A stretch of DNA of 64,000 nucleotides, from positions 139,290,278 to 139,354,277 of the forward strand of contig JBOZIK010000001.1 in assembly GCA_051453625.1 (NCBI GenBank), in the 5' to 3' direction. Below the pieces are notes generated by a model, which searched no databases, was not told where the DNA came from, and was given only the letters and a program-made list of their open reading frames with translations. This DNA is from Welwitschia mirabilis (Eukaryota > Gnetophyta > Gnetopsida > Welwitschiales). Position numbers and translations under genes: made by a program. How positions within the stretch are numbered: position 1 is the stretch's first letter; every line of letters begins with the position of its first letter. This document shows positions 23,343 through 33,318 of the stretch, in pieces.

Positions 23343-24735
23343 TAATTACTCTGATAGTTTTTTCATTGGTTATTCACCCTTGTTTGATGAGTCAAATTAT
23401 GCATAATGGAAAGCCAGAATGAGAATATTTCTTAGATACCTAGATGTAGATATTAAAGAGGTTATCTATAAAGGTTATACTATGCCTATATTGACAAAAA
23501 TATATGCAAATGATAATACCTCTCTAGTTTCTAAATACCAAGATCAATGGACCAACACTGATAAAACCAAAGCCACCATAGATGCATATGCTCTTAATGT
23601 AATATTTTGTATAATTTGTGTAGATGAGTTTAAATGTATTATAAATTATAATCATTCTAAGAAAGCTTGGGATATTCTTGAGATAGCTCATAAAGGAACT
23701 TTCACTGTAAATCAAGCCAAGCTATAAATTCTTCACATGCATGAGGAGGAGACATTATAAGAGTTCTTTGCTAGACTTAGAGACATCTTCAACTCCATGA
23801 AAAATCTAGGAGAATAGTTAGATGAAGCAAAAGTGGTCAGAAAAGTATTGAGATCTCTTTCATAAAGATTTAAACCTAAGGTCACAGCAATCGAGGAAAG
23901 CAAGAACATCAACACAATAATACTAGAAGAGCTTTAAGGTAATTTACAAACTTATAAACTAAAATTTACTAAAGATAAGAAGAAAGGTATTTCTATGAAG
24001 TGTGTGTAGGAAGGATATAGGCCTGAGAAGTAGAATAAAGAATTAGATGATGATAAAGTTGCTCTTCTAGCTAGAAGGTTTAAGAAATTCTTGCATAAAA
24101 TGAAAAAGGAAGGTGAACCAAGTAGAAGCATGAAAAGAGAACATCTAAAATACAGGAATAATCAAGAAAAAGATAAAGAAATACAATGCTACTCTTGTAG
24201 AGGATTTGGACATATGGTAAATGAGTGCTCAAACAATAAAAAAGATAAAAGGAAATCAAAGAATTCTTCTTTTATTGCAACATGGAATAATAAAGATGAG
24301 GATGATAATAGCAGCTTAGATCAAGAATCAAATAGAGATAGAAGCCTATCTTTTACATCAATTGTGCCTCCATTCAGAACCTACCTAGTACATCAGAGTC
24401 TAATAATTTGAATGTAACTGATGAAGATCAGGATGAGTTAGAAAATACTTATCATGAACTATATGAAGAATGTAAAAGGTTGGAAATAAGGATAATGGTT
24501 TGAATAAAGTTGTAAAGTCCCTCACCAAAGAGACAGAGGAAATAGAAACAAAATACAAATTACTCAAATCTGACAACTCCAATCTCATATCATAGGTAAA
24601 AGATTTATATCTTTTTGTTAATAAATTTTCTAGTGGTTAGTCTAAATTAGAATAGATGCTTGGAGTTTAGAAACCTACTAGTGATAAATTAGGTATTGGC
24701 TTCATATTCCAAAATCCACATGATCATAAAAAGAT
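23343..24735 (+). pseudogene. C1 Gag, Ty1/copia type, with intact zinc knuckle
   Basis: Frame 1 is kept without frameshift from about 23343 to 24411. It shows the UBN2/Retrotran_gag features (LFDESNYA, then W-K-A-R-M-R, KAWDILEIAHKGT, EFFARLRDI, VRKVLRSLS) and a basic tail. The CCHC knuckle at 24187-24228 (CYSCRGFGHMVNEC) has all four ligands. The frame is broken by stops at 23404, 23725, 23758, 23815, 23863, 23935, 24007 and 24031. All are TAA or TAG, and most fall where the family has Gln. After 24411 a shifted frame continues with the coiled-coil-like C-terminal part (YHELYEECKRLEIR, then more TAG codons at likely Gln sites) to about 24735. Confidence 0.85.
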
Positions 24736-25290
24736 AAGTAAATAGGTAAAGTAAGTTCATTTCAAAAGTTACTTGTCACTTTTGTGGAAAATCAAGACAT
24801 TCAAAGCTTTTTTACAATATTAAAAAGTTAATGTTGTTTTAAGATTCAATTAATTCTTTGCCATTTGAATTTATTCTAAAAATAATTGTACTACATAAGT
24901 CTAATAAGACTAAATGGGTAAAATCTAATGATCTTAAAAGTCTTTTAACTCAGACTGCTTTTAAAGGATAAAATGAAAGTAGCTAGTACTTCGACAGTGG
25001 ATGCTTAAAACACATGATAGAAGATAAATTAGATTTTTAACACTTGAGTAATATTAATGGAGGAGATGTTATATTTAGAGATAATGAAAAAGCAAAAATT
25101 AAAGGTATCGCAAGCATCAAAGGAAGTAAGTTACCAAAAATTAATGATGTGTTGTATGTAAATGATTTAAAGTATAATTTATTAAGTATTAATAAATTAT
25201 GTGATGAAGGTCACAAATTAGTTTTTAAAAAGTTGAAATGTGAAGTTTTACATGAAAAATCAAATGTTGTTTTCCATAGAGAAAAATAAG
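24736..25290 (+). pseudogene. C1 copia protease / pre-integrase start
   Basis: A weak second CHxCG-like patch occurs near 24770. Then YFDSGCLKHM at 24988-25017 is the copia protease active site (D-S-G-C-S-x-H-M, here with Leu for Ser). An open stretch at 25044-25289 follows with NLLSINKLCDEGHKL, the conserved end of the protease domain. The first catalytic Asp and Gly are present, and the frame is interrupted by stops. After 25290 the polyprotein quickly becomes unreadable, and the integrase and RT that should follow are absent. Confidence 0.8.
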
Positions 25291-25439
25291 TAGACAATGT
25301 TTATAGGATATATGCTCATCTAAATTTATTCATACTCAATCAAATTATGTAAACCACAAAGTTGAAAAAGGAAATAATTTTTTAAATTTTATTAGAACTC
25401 AACATCTTATAGAAGATACTATTATGAAACTTTAAATTT

Positions 25440-25872
25440 GCAACATTTTTCTTGATTACAAAAATAAACTAGGGGTTAACTTGCAATCCTCTGGCTGATT
25501 GTAGGGTGGTTGACTAGATCTATGATTTAGTCAAATAGATGTAACATTCAATTGGCCTAAAATCCAAGTCACCCAAACCTCTATTTATACAGTAGACTCA
25601 TGTCTCAATAGGTCGACTAAAACTTCAACTAGTTTACTAGATCTAATGGATTACAGTGTGAAATTACCATCAGTGAACTTAATTTCTTTTTTCAAATCAC
25701 CCTAATTGACTTTTTATATAAAATAAAAAGGCACCTAAATCATTTTCATTATGTTCTATCCTTATTTCCCTTTTAGATATAGAGTTTCTCCTTTTAGATC
25801 TAGAGCTTTGCTTCTATATTTAGTGATTTTTCTTGGATTATCTTTCTTTCAAGCTCCTATAGAAAGGCTATA
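25440..25872 (+). promoter_or_regulatory. Spacer before the extra ORF, with LTR-like GTCGAC motifs
   Basis: No coding signal. 25480-25665 contains TGGTTGACTAGATC, AGGTCGACTAAAAC and TTTACTAGATC, the same motif type that fills the C1 LTR. TATATAAAATAAA follows at 25717-25729, about 145 bases before the ATG of the extra ORF. A role as an internal promoter is an inference. Confidence 0.4.
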
Positions 25873-26910
25873 ATGGGTAAAGATTCCTAAAAAAAAAAAA
25901 AAGAGTCAAGAAGGCTGCAACTAGAAATCCCTCTTACTTCTACCAAGAGATATCTAAGAAAAATATAAAGAAGCTCTTAGAAATGTTTGATAAGAAAATA
26001 GTCTATTAAGAGTGATCTGTTGCTACTTCAAAGCTTAGAGAACTCAAGGAATGATTTAGCTCCTAAGAGATTAGGATCTCAGTTATTTTATTAGTGTTTT
26101 TGATTTAGTATATCCATTTCTTACCCATATGTTTTACAGTAGTGCTTCTTATGATCATGATTTAGGAACTCTTAAAACCTATATTTTGGAGAAATGGCTA
26201 AGGATCATTGCAAATATTATTTCAAATATTATAAATCTACTCAAAGGAGATTATGAAGAGTTTTAGCCTCTTCATGACTCCATAGAAGATAAGCTAGAAG
26301 TTAGAAGAGAAATATATGGTAAGTCACAATCATAAAAACATATCATTTCTTCTTCCTTGCTTACTTCCAAATACCATTTTCTTTATTTGATCTTTACTTA
26401 TAACTTTTTGCCTTTGGCGGATTACCGTGATGAAGCCCTCAACTAAAAGGCATATTTTATGTATTTAGTAGGGACTAAGCACTTCATTGATGCTCCTATA
26501 TCATACTACAAAGTATGATATCTCAGTTGGAATACCATAGGACTAGGACCTTACCCTACTCTATGTTGATTACTAATATGTGCTACCATTTTCATATGCC
26601 TTTTCATTCTAAGCTTGAAACCCTTCAACCCATGGCACCCATTAGATGTATGACATTGTCTCACATGCATATCTTTGTCCCTTTTAAAAAGTCTTCAAAA
26701 TTACTCCTTTCTAAAAAAGCCTTTCTTGATGAGACTCTTTTATACCTTAGGCAGATTGACTCTCATATTAGGCATATGAAGGAAGCCTTCATTGTAGTTA
26801 GGTATGAAATTATTGATACTTTAGAGAAAGCCACTAGCTCAGCGAGAATGGTAGGTGAAGAAGAGGAAGAAGATTTTGAAGAGGAAGAAGAAGAGAAGGA
26901 ATCTCTTTAG
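25873..26910 (+). pseudogene. C1 extra ORF, similar to 'putative plant transposon protein' family
   Basis: The likely start is ATG 25873 (MGKDS), followed at once by an A14 run and a Lys-rich tract. The readable protein includes DLGTLKTYILEKWLRI, NIINLLKGDYEEF, KLEVRREIYGKSQS and ADYRDEAL in frame 2 (about 26150-26510). After a shift, an open frame of 131 codons to the stop at 26910 ends in a strongly acidic Glu tail. The pattern Y-x-LG-K-W-L-x-x-x-x-x-I-x-x-I-I-N resembles the plant family Pfam calls 'putative plant transposon protein', known from relics only. At least two frameshifts and several TAA/TAG codons break it. It is not a retrotransposon enzyme I know. It sits where the 3' end of pol would be. 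Confidence 0.55.
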
Positions 26911-26967
26911 ATTTTTTTTCCTATATGCTTATGTTTGTTCTCTACTTTTGCTTGAGTGTGTTTTTCT

Positions 26968-26995
26968 CTTCGTTGTCATTGATGTTAAAAAGGGG
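26968..26995 (+). promoter_or_regulatory. Internal purine tract after the extra ORF
   Basis: GATGTTAAAAAGGGGAGAA lies 60-90 bases after the ORF stop. The same DNA pattern, DVKKG in translation, marks the end of the coding region in many plant copia elements. It may act as a central polypurine tract. Confidence 0.5.
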
Positions 26996-27463
26996 AGAAT
27001 TAGTTGTATTTATTTTATTCTTTTAGGTATAATTTGCTCTTGATGAGCACTTTTACTCTATAATACTTAACTTAATAAAATAAAAATGTACTTAGTCTTT
27101 ATGCTTTCAAGTTGGGTTTTAATATTTTTCTAGTGTAATTTAAATATTCATATAAACTTAAATTTTCTAATATGTTAACTCTTAAAGGATTCATATGATG
27201 TTTATACTATATTTAAAATGAACTCTAAATTGTCAATGATCAAATTATTAAATTTTATATGATCAAAAGTGTTCTTCTCGTAAATATTATTTTTCTTAAC
27301 ACTCCAAATGTGTACCTTAAATTTTTTTTATTTTAGAACAAAATAAGACTTATTAAAATGTCTTCATAAGGTTTAATATTTTTGCAAAACTTAATAAGAA
27401 TTTCATGAGGGGAATTTTTCTCATTTTAAATATTTTTACAACTACGAATGTTTGCCATCAATG
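26996..27463 (+). other. C1 3' non-coding region
   Basis: AT-rich and stop-dense, between the internal purine tract and the terminal PPT. No gene seen. Confidence 0.6.
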
Positions 27464-27477
27464 TCAAAGAAGAATAT
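27464..27477 (+). promoter_or_regulatory. C1 terminal polypurine tract (decayed)
   Basis: TCAAAGAAGAATAT directly before the 3' LTR, in the context TTTGCCATCAATGTCAAAG that is typical just upstream of copia 3' LTRs. The usual G-run has mostly become A. Confidence 0.6.
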
Positions 27478-28926
27478 TGTTAGATTATGTTTTGCCAATT
27501 AATGCCAAACTAATGTTTTGTATGAAGTGAATTTTCTATATCTTGTATAGAAAATATTAATCACTTATAAGTTAGATGCTAAAGCTAGTAATATCACATT
27601 TTGATCCCTAGAAACCTATCAATTTACTTATCTTCTTAAGGGATCAATCATACTTTTAAGGAGTCGACTATAAATGGAGCATACTCTCAATATTGAACTA
27701 AATTCAGAGAGGTCGACTGAATTTCTAAGGTGTCAACTGAACCTATGAACTTAAGAGTTAGTATCCCTGAATGATTATCAAGGGATTAATGGAATGTTTG
27801 AGGGATTGACTAGACCTAAGCACTATGCACTTGATATCCCTAAGTCGATCATCAAGGATCGACTGAACACCTGAGGTGTTGACCAGACCTAATGCATAAA
27901 ATTGGAATGGATTTTTATTAGGACAAGTAAATGACTAGACAGCTATGCGGGTGACTAGATGAGAGATTAACTAGACCCTGAGGGGTTGACTAGACATAGA
28001 GCCATAAGAAAATAGAATGACCAAAACGTTCACTCAGGTAGTCTATTTAAGTCATGGCACGAGGAGGGGTTGACCAGATGTTTGAGGGTTTGACCAACTA
28101 GATTAAAAATAAAATTTTATATCATTATGTATTTATTTTATATCCATTTACAACCATTAGAAGAACATTTTTAATTATAATAAACTCCAAAATCCTTCTA
28201 GTATAAATATCCAAGAGAGAAATCTCTAAAAGAACTTTTCAACTTTTTGATCTTTAGTCAAACAATTTGAAAAACTGTGATTTATCACTATACTAGCTTG
28301 GCATTGTATTTCTAACAAAGGACAAGCTAACATATTTTGTATTTATATAATCATGATGAGATATTATACTTTATCATTGTATCATCTATAGGAGAAAATC
28401 TTCATTACAATTATTGTATTGAATAATGAGTGATATATTTCATCATTACTACCACACATTGTGAAAGGTTGAGACTTAGCCTATAAAAGTCTATTAAGAG
28501 GTTGAGACTTAGCCTACAAAAATTCATTAAAAGGTTAAGACTTAGCCTATGAAATTCTATTGAAAGATTGAAACTTAGCCTACAAAAATCCATTGAAAAG
28601 GTTGAAACTTAGCCTATAAAAGTCTATGTGTAAAGGTTACAAGTGAACCTATAATACTTGGAAGAGTTAACAAAGATCTGGATTAGGCTTAGTGATAAGC
28701 TAATTATCAAGAGTGGAGTAGGGAATTTCTCAAACCACTATGAAACTTGCATGCATCTAATTGGTATTTTTATGCTTTATGTTATTTTCAATTTTTACCT
28801 TTATTTTTTCTTCTTATGCACGAGCTTTTTAGTGTTTTATTTTGAGCAAGTTTTTTAATGTAAGATTATTTAAACATTTATAAAGAACCTATTCATCCCT
28901 CCTCCTAGGGTTATCAATCCCCAAAA
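27478..28926 (+). repeat. 3' LTR of C1
   Basis: Starts TGTTAGATTATG and ends CAATCCCCAAAA. TATAAATA at 28202-28209. The GTCGAC-type motifs recur in the first 600 bases and the 33-bp tandem repeat in the R/U5 part. Confidence 0.85.
28468..28634 (+). repeat. 33-bp tandem repeat, five copies, in C1 3' LTR
   Basis: Copies start at 28468, 28501, 28534, 28567 and 28601. The copy number and spacing equal those of the 5' LTR. Confidence 0.9.
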
Positions 28927-31004
28927 ACAACTATTACAAATCCTTATATCACATAAATCTTCCAATTAATACATCCAATAAAGAAGAAAAGCATACAAAA
29001 TGACACCTAGTTTTTCATTGCATCCTTAGCTCCTTTATGNNNNNNNNNNNNNNNNNNNNNNNNNNNNNNNNNNNNNNNNNNNNNNNNNNNNNNNNNNNNN
29101 NNNNNNNNNNNNNNNNNNNNNNNNNNNNNNNNNNNNNNNNNNNNNNNNNNNNNNNNNNNNNNNNNNNNNNNNNNNNNNNNNNNNNNNNNNNNNNNNNNNN
29201 NNNNNNNNNNNNNNNNNNNNNNNNNNNNNNNNNNNNNNNNNNNNNNNNNNNNNNNNNNNNNNNNNNNNNNNNNNNNNNNNNNNNNNNNNNNNNNNNNNNN
29301 NNNNNNNNNNNNNNNNNNNNNNNNNNNNNNNNNNNNNNNNNNNNNNNNNNNNNNNNNNNNNNNNNNNNNNNNNNNNNNNNNNNNNNNNNNNNNNNNNNNN
29401 NNNNNNNNNNNNNNNNNNNNNNNNNNNNNNNNNNNNNNNNNNNNNNNNNNNNNNNNNNNNNNNNNNNNNNNNNNNNNNNNNNNNNNNNNNNNNNNNNNNN
29501 NNNNNNNNNNNNNNNNNNNNNNNNNNNNNNNNNNNNNNNNNNNNNNNNNNNNNNNNNNNNNNNNNNNNNNNNNNNNNNNNNNNNNNNNNNNNNNNNNNNN
29601 NNNNNNNNNNNNNNNNNNNNNNNNNNNNNNNNNNNNNNNNNNNNNNNNNNNNNNNNNNNNNNNNNNNNNNNNNNNNNNNNNNNNNNNNNNNNNNNNNNNN
29701 NNNNNNNNNNNNNNNNNNNNNNNNNNNNNNNNNNNNNNNNNNNNNNNNNNNNNNNNNNNNNNNNNNNNNNNNNNNNTGCAAGGAACATGATTATGATTAC
29801 TCATCAATTAGAATCATCTTATGTAATGTTCTCTCATAACATATTTAAGTAAGCTAATTGCACATAAGTAGAAGAGATTAAAATTATCATAATTATGCAT
29901 AGATATTTCCTTTTTTTTTTGGAGGTTTTATCCCATGATTGTGGAACTCACAACAGAGAGTATTTCTCTCTAAGAATCAAACAACTAGTTACTTCAATGA
30001 AATTTAACTTTTTACTTAATATCAACATCATTGATCAAAAAGATGATCATGTGTAAGGCTTACAAATGGCTAGTTAAGAAGACTTAATACAAACACTTAA
30101 TAGATTAGAATTCACAAGATTCTCATAACACATTCATACAAAACATAAACTCTACAGACTCATAGAAGACTCTGACAAAATATTAATAGAAGAATATAAG
30201 GTTTTATAAAATATTCATCACACACATGAAAATACAAGACATATTGCACTCCTTCAAAATTTACAAGATAAAAATACAAAGAAAAGAAATTCAAGAACAA
30301 ATCATACAAGTATTTACAAAGAAGGGTAAGGATCACACATATCCTTAGCTGAACTCCAAGGTACTCCTAGTTGTATCCAAGCTTTACATGATTACAATTT
30401 GTAAAGTATACACCTATGACTATAATAATTGGGGAATTTAAGTATTTATAACATAGGACTAATGGTAGGACTAACAATAAGGCTTAAGTTCTACAAATAG
30501 TTTGGGTTTCCTTAACCATCCTTTCCAAGCTTGGTCACTAGATATAAACAATAATTTAATAATATCTTACAAATAAATCTAATTACATGAGATAAATTAC
30601 AAGGATAAATACTTTAGTTCACATGTAATTACTATTACATGAATCAGATATAATTAAGAAAAATCTATATCAAGTTGGAGTTAGTTTTCAAAATAAGTTA
30701 AGAAATCCAATGTTAAATTGCATGAGTAGAAAAACATGCATAAGTAATCATAAATTTCATAGTTAACTCAATATTTTAATTAATTAACTAAATATAATAG
30801 TTATAAGTTAATATTCTAATAAATTCTAAAATGAATAATCAAGCAAATACCTAATTTAACTTTTACCTCTTTTTACATATATTATTATTTTTAAACAATT
30901 TGAGACTGGACATATTTATTACTATTATCATATTTTTAATATTTAATTATTTATCATAATTAACTAGAAAGATTTTATAAACTTAGAAAAATCTAGACAT
31001 GATA
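28927..31004 (-). repeat. LTR B of element X, third block
   Basis: Resumes with ACAAC then TATTACAAAT and matches LTR A from about 13010 to 14465. It contains a 737-N gap (29040-29776), where LTR A has only about 135 bases. It ends CTAGACATGATA and is followed by the TAAAT duplication. Confidence 0.8.
29040..29776. other. Assembly gap, 737 N
   Basis: Unknown sequence. By comparison with LTR A about 135 bases are expected here, so either the gap size is wrong or a further insertion of about 600 bp is hidden. Confidence 0.95.
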
Positions 31005-31369
31005 TAAATCTACAATTTCATTAGGTTTATCTTTAACATTTTGTAACTAAAACCTTCAACTCTAAGACAATGTTAGAAGTTGGAATGGATATGCTTTAAT
31101 ATTATGTTTACACTTATGTGAAATCATTTTACAAATAAAACATTAATAATAGTTAATATTAAATGAAGGAAAAACTTAATTTTCAAAAGAAAAATATTAC
31201 CCTTCAAGACTTCACAAAAAATATTGGGTACTTTACATAATGATTTAACTTTAAGAAATGAAATCAAGCATAAGTAATTTACAATGAAGCATAAATAAGT
31301 CTCTTAGGTAGAATTGCCTATATAGTGGAAGCACATGATTCTTGAATCAATGAATAATTAGAATAGATT

Positions 31370-32020
31370 CACTACATTAAATGGAGGCTTTTAATATGCT
31401 TATTTAAATAAAGACCTTAATTATAAGGCATTCTAAGATGAACATTTTAATAAACGCTTGGAGGTGGAAAAATTGTGATCTTTTTAAGGCATGTTTTTTA
31501 GATAAATGCCTTAAAAACCCCTAATTAAATGTTTTTAAGGTGTTTGTATCGATAACCTAAATGTTGTGTATCTTTGAAGGCACTTAACTAGATAAACACC
31601 TTAAAAGCTATAGTAATTAAAATTCACATAACCATGCATGACAAAAAAAATCCTCACGTGTTTTATTTCTTCCAAGCATGGGCCATTACATGGAAATAAG
31701 GTGCAAAGTCAAGGTGTGAATACTATAGGTTCGTAAGAAGAGTAAGCCCTCACATGTACTAAGAAACTAGTGCACTGGCTCATAGATTCTATGGATAATA
31801 CTTTTGAAATATTATAATAGTAAATAGAAGGACATGTGCAAGGAATGAGACATGATCATGAGAGATGTTGCCCTACCTTCTGGTGTTTACTCATGGGTGC
31901 ACATCTTTGGGCTTTGCAAGTACCACTTCATATAGAAAAAACAAGCTCTTGTTGGTTATTTAAGTGCTACTTCATATCCATTTATTTTCTCATTCCTCAA
32001 ATCTAAGTAGTAGGAGGAAG
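31370..32020 (+). repeat. CACTA left end, copy 1
   Basis: Terminal and subterminal region with AAGGC motifs (to about 31610), followed by non-repeated DNA up to the 100-N gap at 32021. It is matched over its whole length by 32672-33318 at roughly 85% identity by eye. Confidence 0.7.
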
Positions 32021-32120
32021 NNNNNNNNNNNNNNNNNNNNNNNNNNNNNNNNNNNNNNNNNNNNNNNNNNNNNNNNNNNNNNNNNNNNNNNNNNNNNNNN
32101 NNNNNNNNNNNNNNNNNNNN
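32021..32120. other. Assembly gap, 100 N
   Basis: Fixed-size gap. The other 100-N gaps are 39740-39839, 40917-41016, 60856-60955 and 61390-61489. Gaps of other sizes are 2711-2720, 35267-35468, 37940-38207, 44432-44435, 51255-51794 and 55102-55810. Confidence 0.98.
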
Positions 32121-32522
32121 AGCATATTCATTGATTTATTAATTTGAATTGAAGATTTTATCTCATTATGCTACATGACAATTTTGAGATTTTATGCATT
32201 TATTTTTTTAATGCATGTCTTGAATGAATTAAAATTACTTATGAGTCTATAAAGGATTAAAAAGAGTTAGCATGAGGAAATAATGCATGTAATTAATCTT
32301 ATTCATTAAAGCAAGAAGATTACTCACCCTAGTTAGGTGCATGAGTTATAAATATGATCTCTTTTTGTATTTCAATATCACTTATTACTCATCCTACTTA
32401 TCAATGCTAAATCATGTGGTATTATGATCTTGATCTATGTGCCTTTGTTTATAGATATAAATATCCTTTCCTCTCTTATTAAGGGAGATACTTTCCTTTT
32501 GTTTCATACAAGTGCATTTTTT

Positions 32523-32570
<48 letters not shown>

Positions 32571-32671
32571 ACTCATATTCTCTTTCTTGTGGAGCTTAAA
32601 TCTTAAAAGCTTGGAGCTAAGGAACTCTTGAGATTGAATCTTCATCATCTTCAACTATCAAGGTCTTACTA
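32121..32671. other. Unassigned DNA with TC microsatellite
   Basis: This lies between the gap at 32021-32120 and the second CACTA end. It contains (TC)n at about 32528-32566. The downstream text (GGAGCTAAGGAACTCTTGAG) has the look of an untranslated leader, but no ORF follows. An open 60-codon frame over the TC run is meaningless. Confidence 0.5.
32528..32566. repeat. (TC)n microsatellite
   Basis: An uninterrupted CT dinucleotide run of about 39 bases. Confidence 0.95.
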
Positions 32672-33318
32672 CACTACAAGAAATAGAGGCTTTTAAGGTG
32701 CTTATTTAAATAAATGCCTTAATTATAAGGCACTCTAAGGCAAAAATTTTAATAAACGCTTGGAGGTAAAAAGTTATAATCTTTTTTAGGCTTTTTTTAG
32801 AATAGACACCTTAAAAACCCCCCGATCGAATTTTTTTAAGGCATTTGTAAATTAACGCCTTAAATGTCATCTATCATTCAAGGCATTTAATTAAACAAAC
32901 GCCTTAAAAGCTATGCTAATTTCACATATCTGTGAATGACCAAAAAAATCCTCATGCATTTAATTTCTTCCGAGCACAGGCCATTGCATGTAAACACAAC
33001 ACAGAGTCAGGGTGCACCTGCTACAGGTTTGTAAGAAGAGTGAGCCCTCACAGGTACTGAGAAACTAGTGCACGGGCTCATGGTTTCCACATATGAAGAT
33101 TTTGAAAGACACCAAACGTGAGTAGAAGGACAAGCATAAGGAATGAGACATGAGCATAAGAGATGCTATCCTACCTTATGGTGTTTTCTCATGGACACAC
33201 ATCTTTGGGATCTGCAACTGCTACTTTGTACAGAAAAAACAAGCTTTTGTTGGTTATGCAAGTGCTACTTCATATCCATTTGTTTTCTTCTTTCTCAAAT
33301 CTAAGTAGTAGGAGGAAG
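32672..33318 (+). repeat. CACTA left end, copy 2
   Basis: Starts CACTACAAGAAATAGAGGC, better preserved than copy 1, with 5' neighbour CTA. AAGGC/GCCTT subterminal motifs run to about 32915. It extends through CTAAGTAGTAGGAGGAAG, exactly where copy 1 meets its gap. Confidence 0.75.

Larger units (their letters stand above)
21826..28926 (+). mobile_element. Element C1: complete non-autonomous Ty1/copia with Gag and an extra ORF
   Basis: C1 has two LTRs of about 1.45 kb (21826-23271 and 27478-28926) and 5-bp flanks ATAAC (21821-21825) and ACAAC (28927-28931). The uninterrupted LTR A reads GCAAC at the same site, so C1 inserted into LTR B of X. The internal order is primer site, Gag with zinc knuckle, the start of the protease region, a spacer, an unrelated-looking ORF, a purine tract, a non-coding 3' part, and a second purine tract at the 3' LTR. 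There is no integrase, RT or RNase H, so it resembles the TR-GAG class of non-autonomous elements, with one added ORF. All coding parts carry stops, so it is dead. Confidence 0.85.
12264..31009 (-). mobile_element. Element X: long-LTR, nearly non-coding retrotransposon with nested insertions
   Basis: X has two direct repeats of about 2.2 kb, 12269-14465 (LTR A) and 17008-31004 (LTR B, split by insertions), and is flanked by the same 5 bp, TAAAT, at 12264-12268 and 31005-31009. The order on the minus strand is LTR B, primer binding site (17007-16992), a 2.5-kb interior, polypurine tract (14481-14466), LTR A. Both LTRs run TG to CA/TA. The interior has no Gag or Pol I can recognise, so X resembles a large retrotransposon derivative (LARD) that would need proteins from other elements. 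The first 140 aligned bases of the LTRs differ at roughly 14% of sites by hand count, mostly transitions, so the insertion is old. Confidence 0.75.

Noticed and set aside
29007-29852. Open frames of 250-270 codons on both strands
   Set aside because: They run through 737 N and contain almost no real sequence. The same holds for frames over 35183-35679, 37891-38232, 39659-39919, 40834-41082, 51226-51921, 54995-55925, 60819-61043 and 61264-61628.
32424-32606. 60-codon frame with a Leu-Ser repeat
   Set aside because: Produced by the (TC)n microsatellite.
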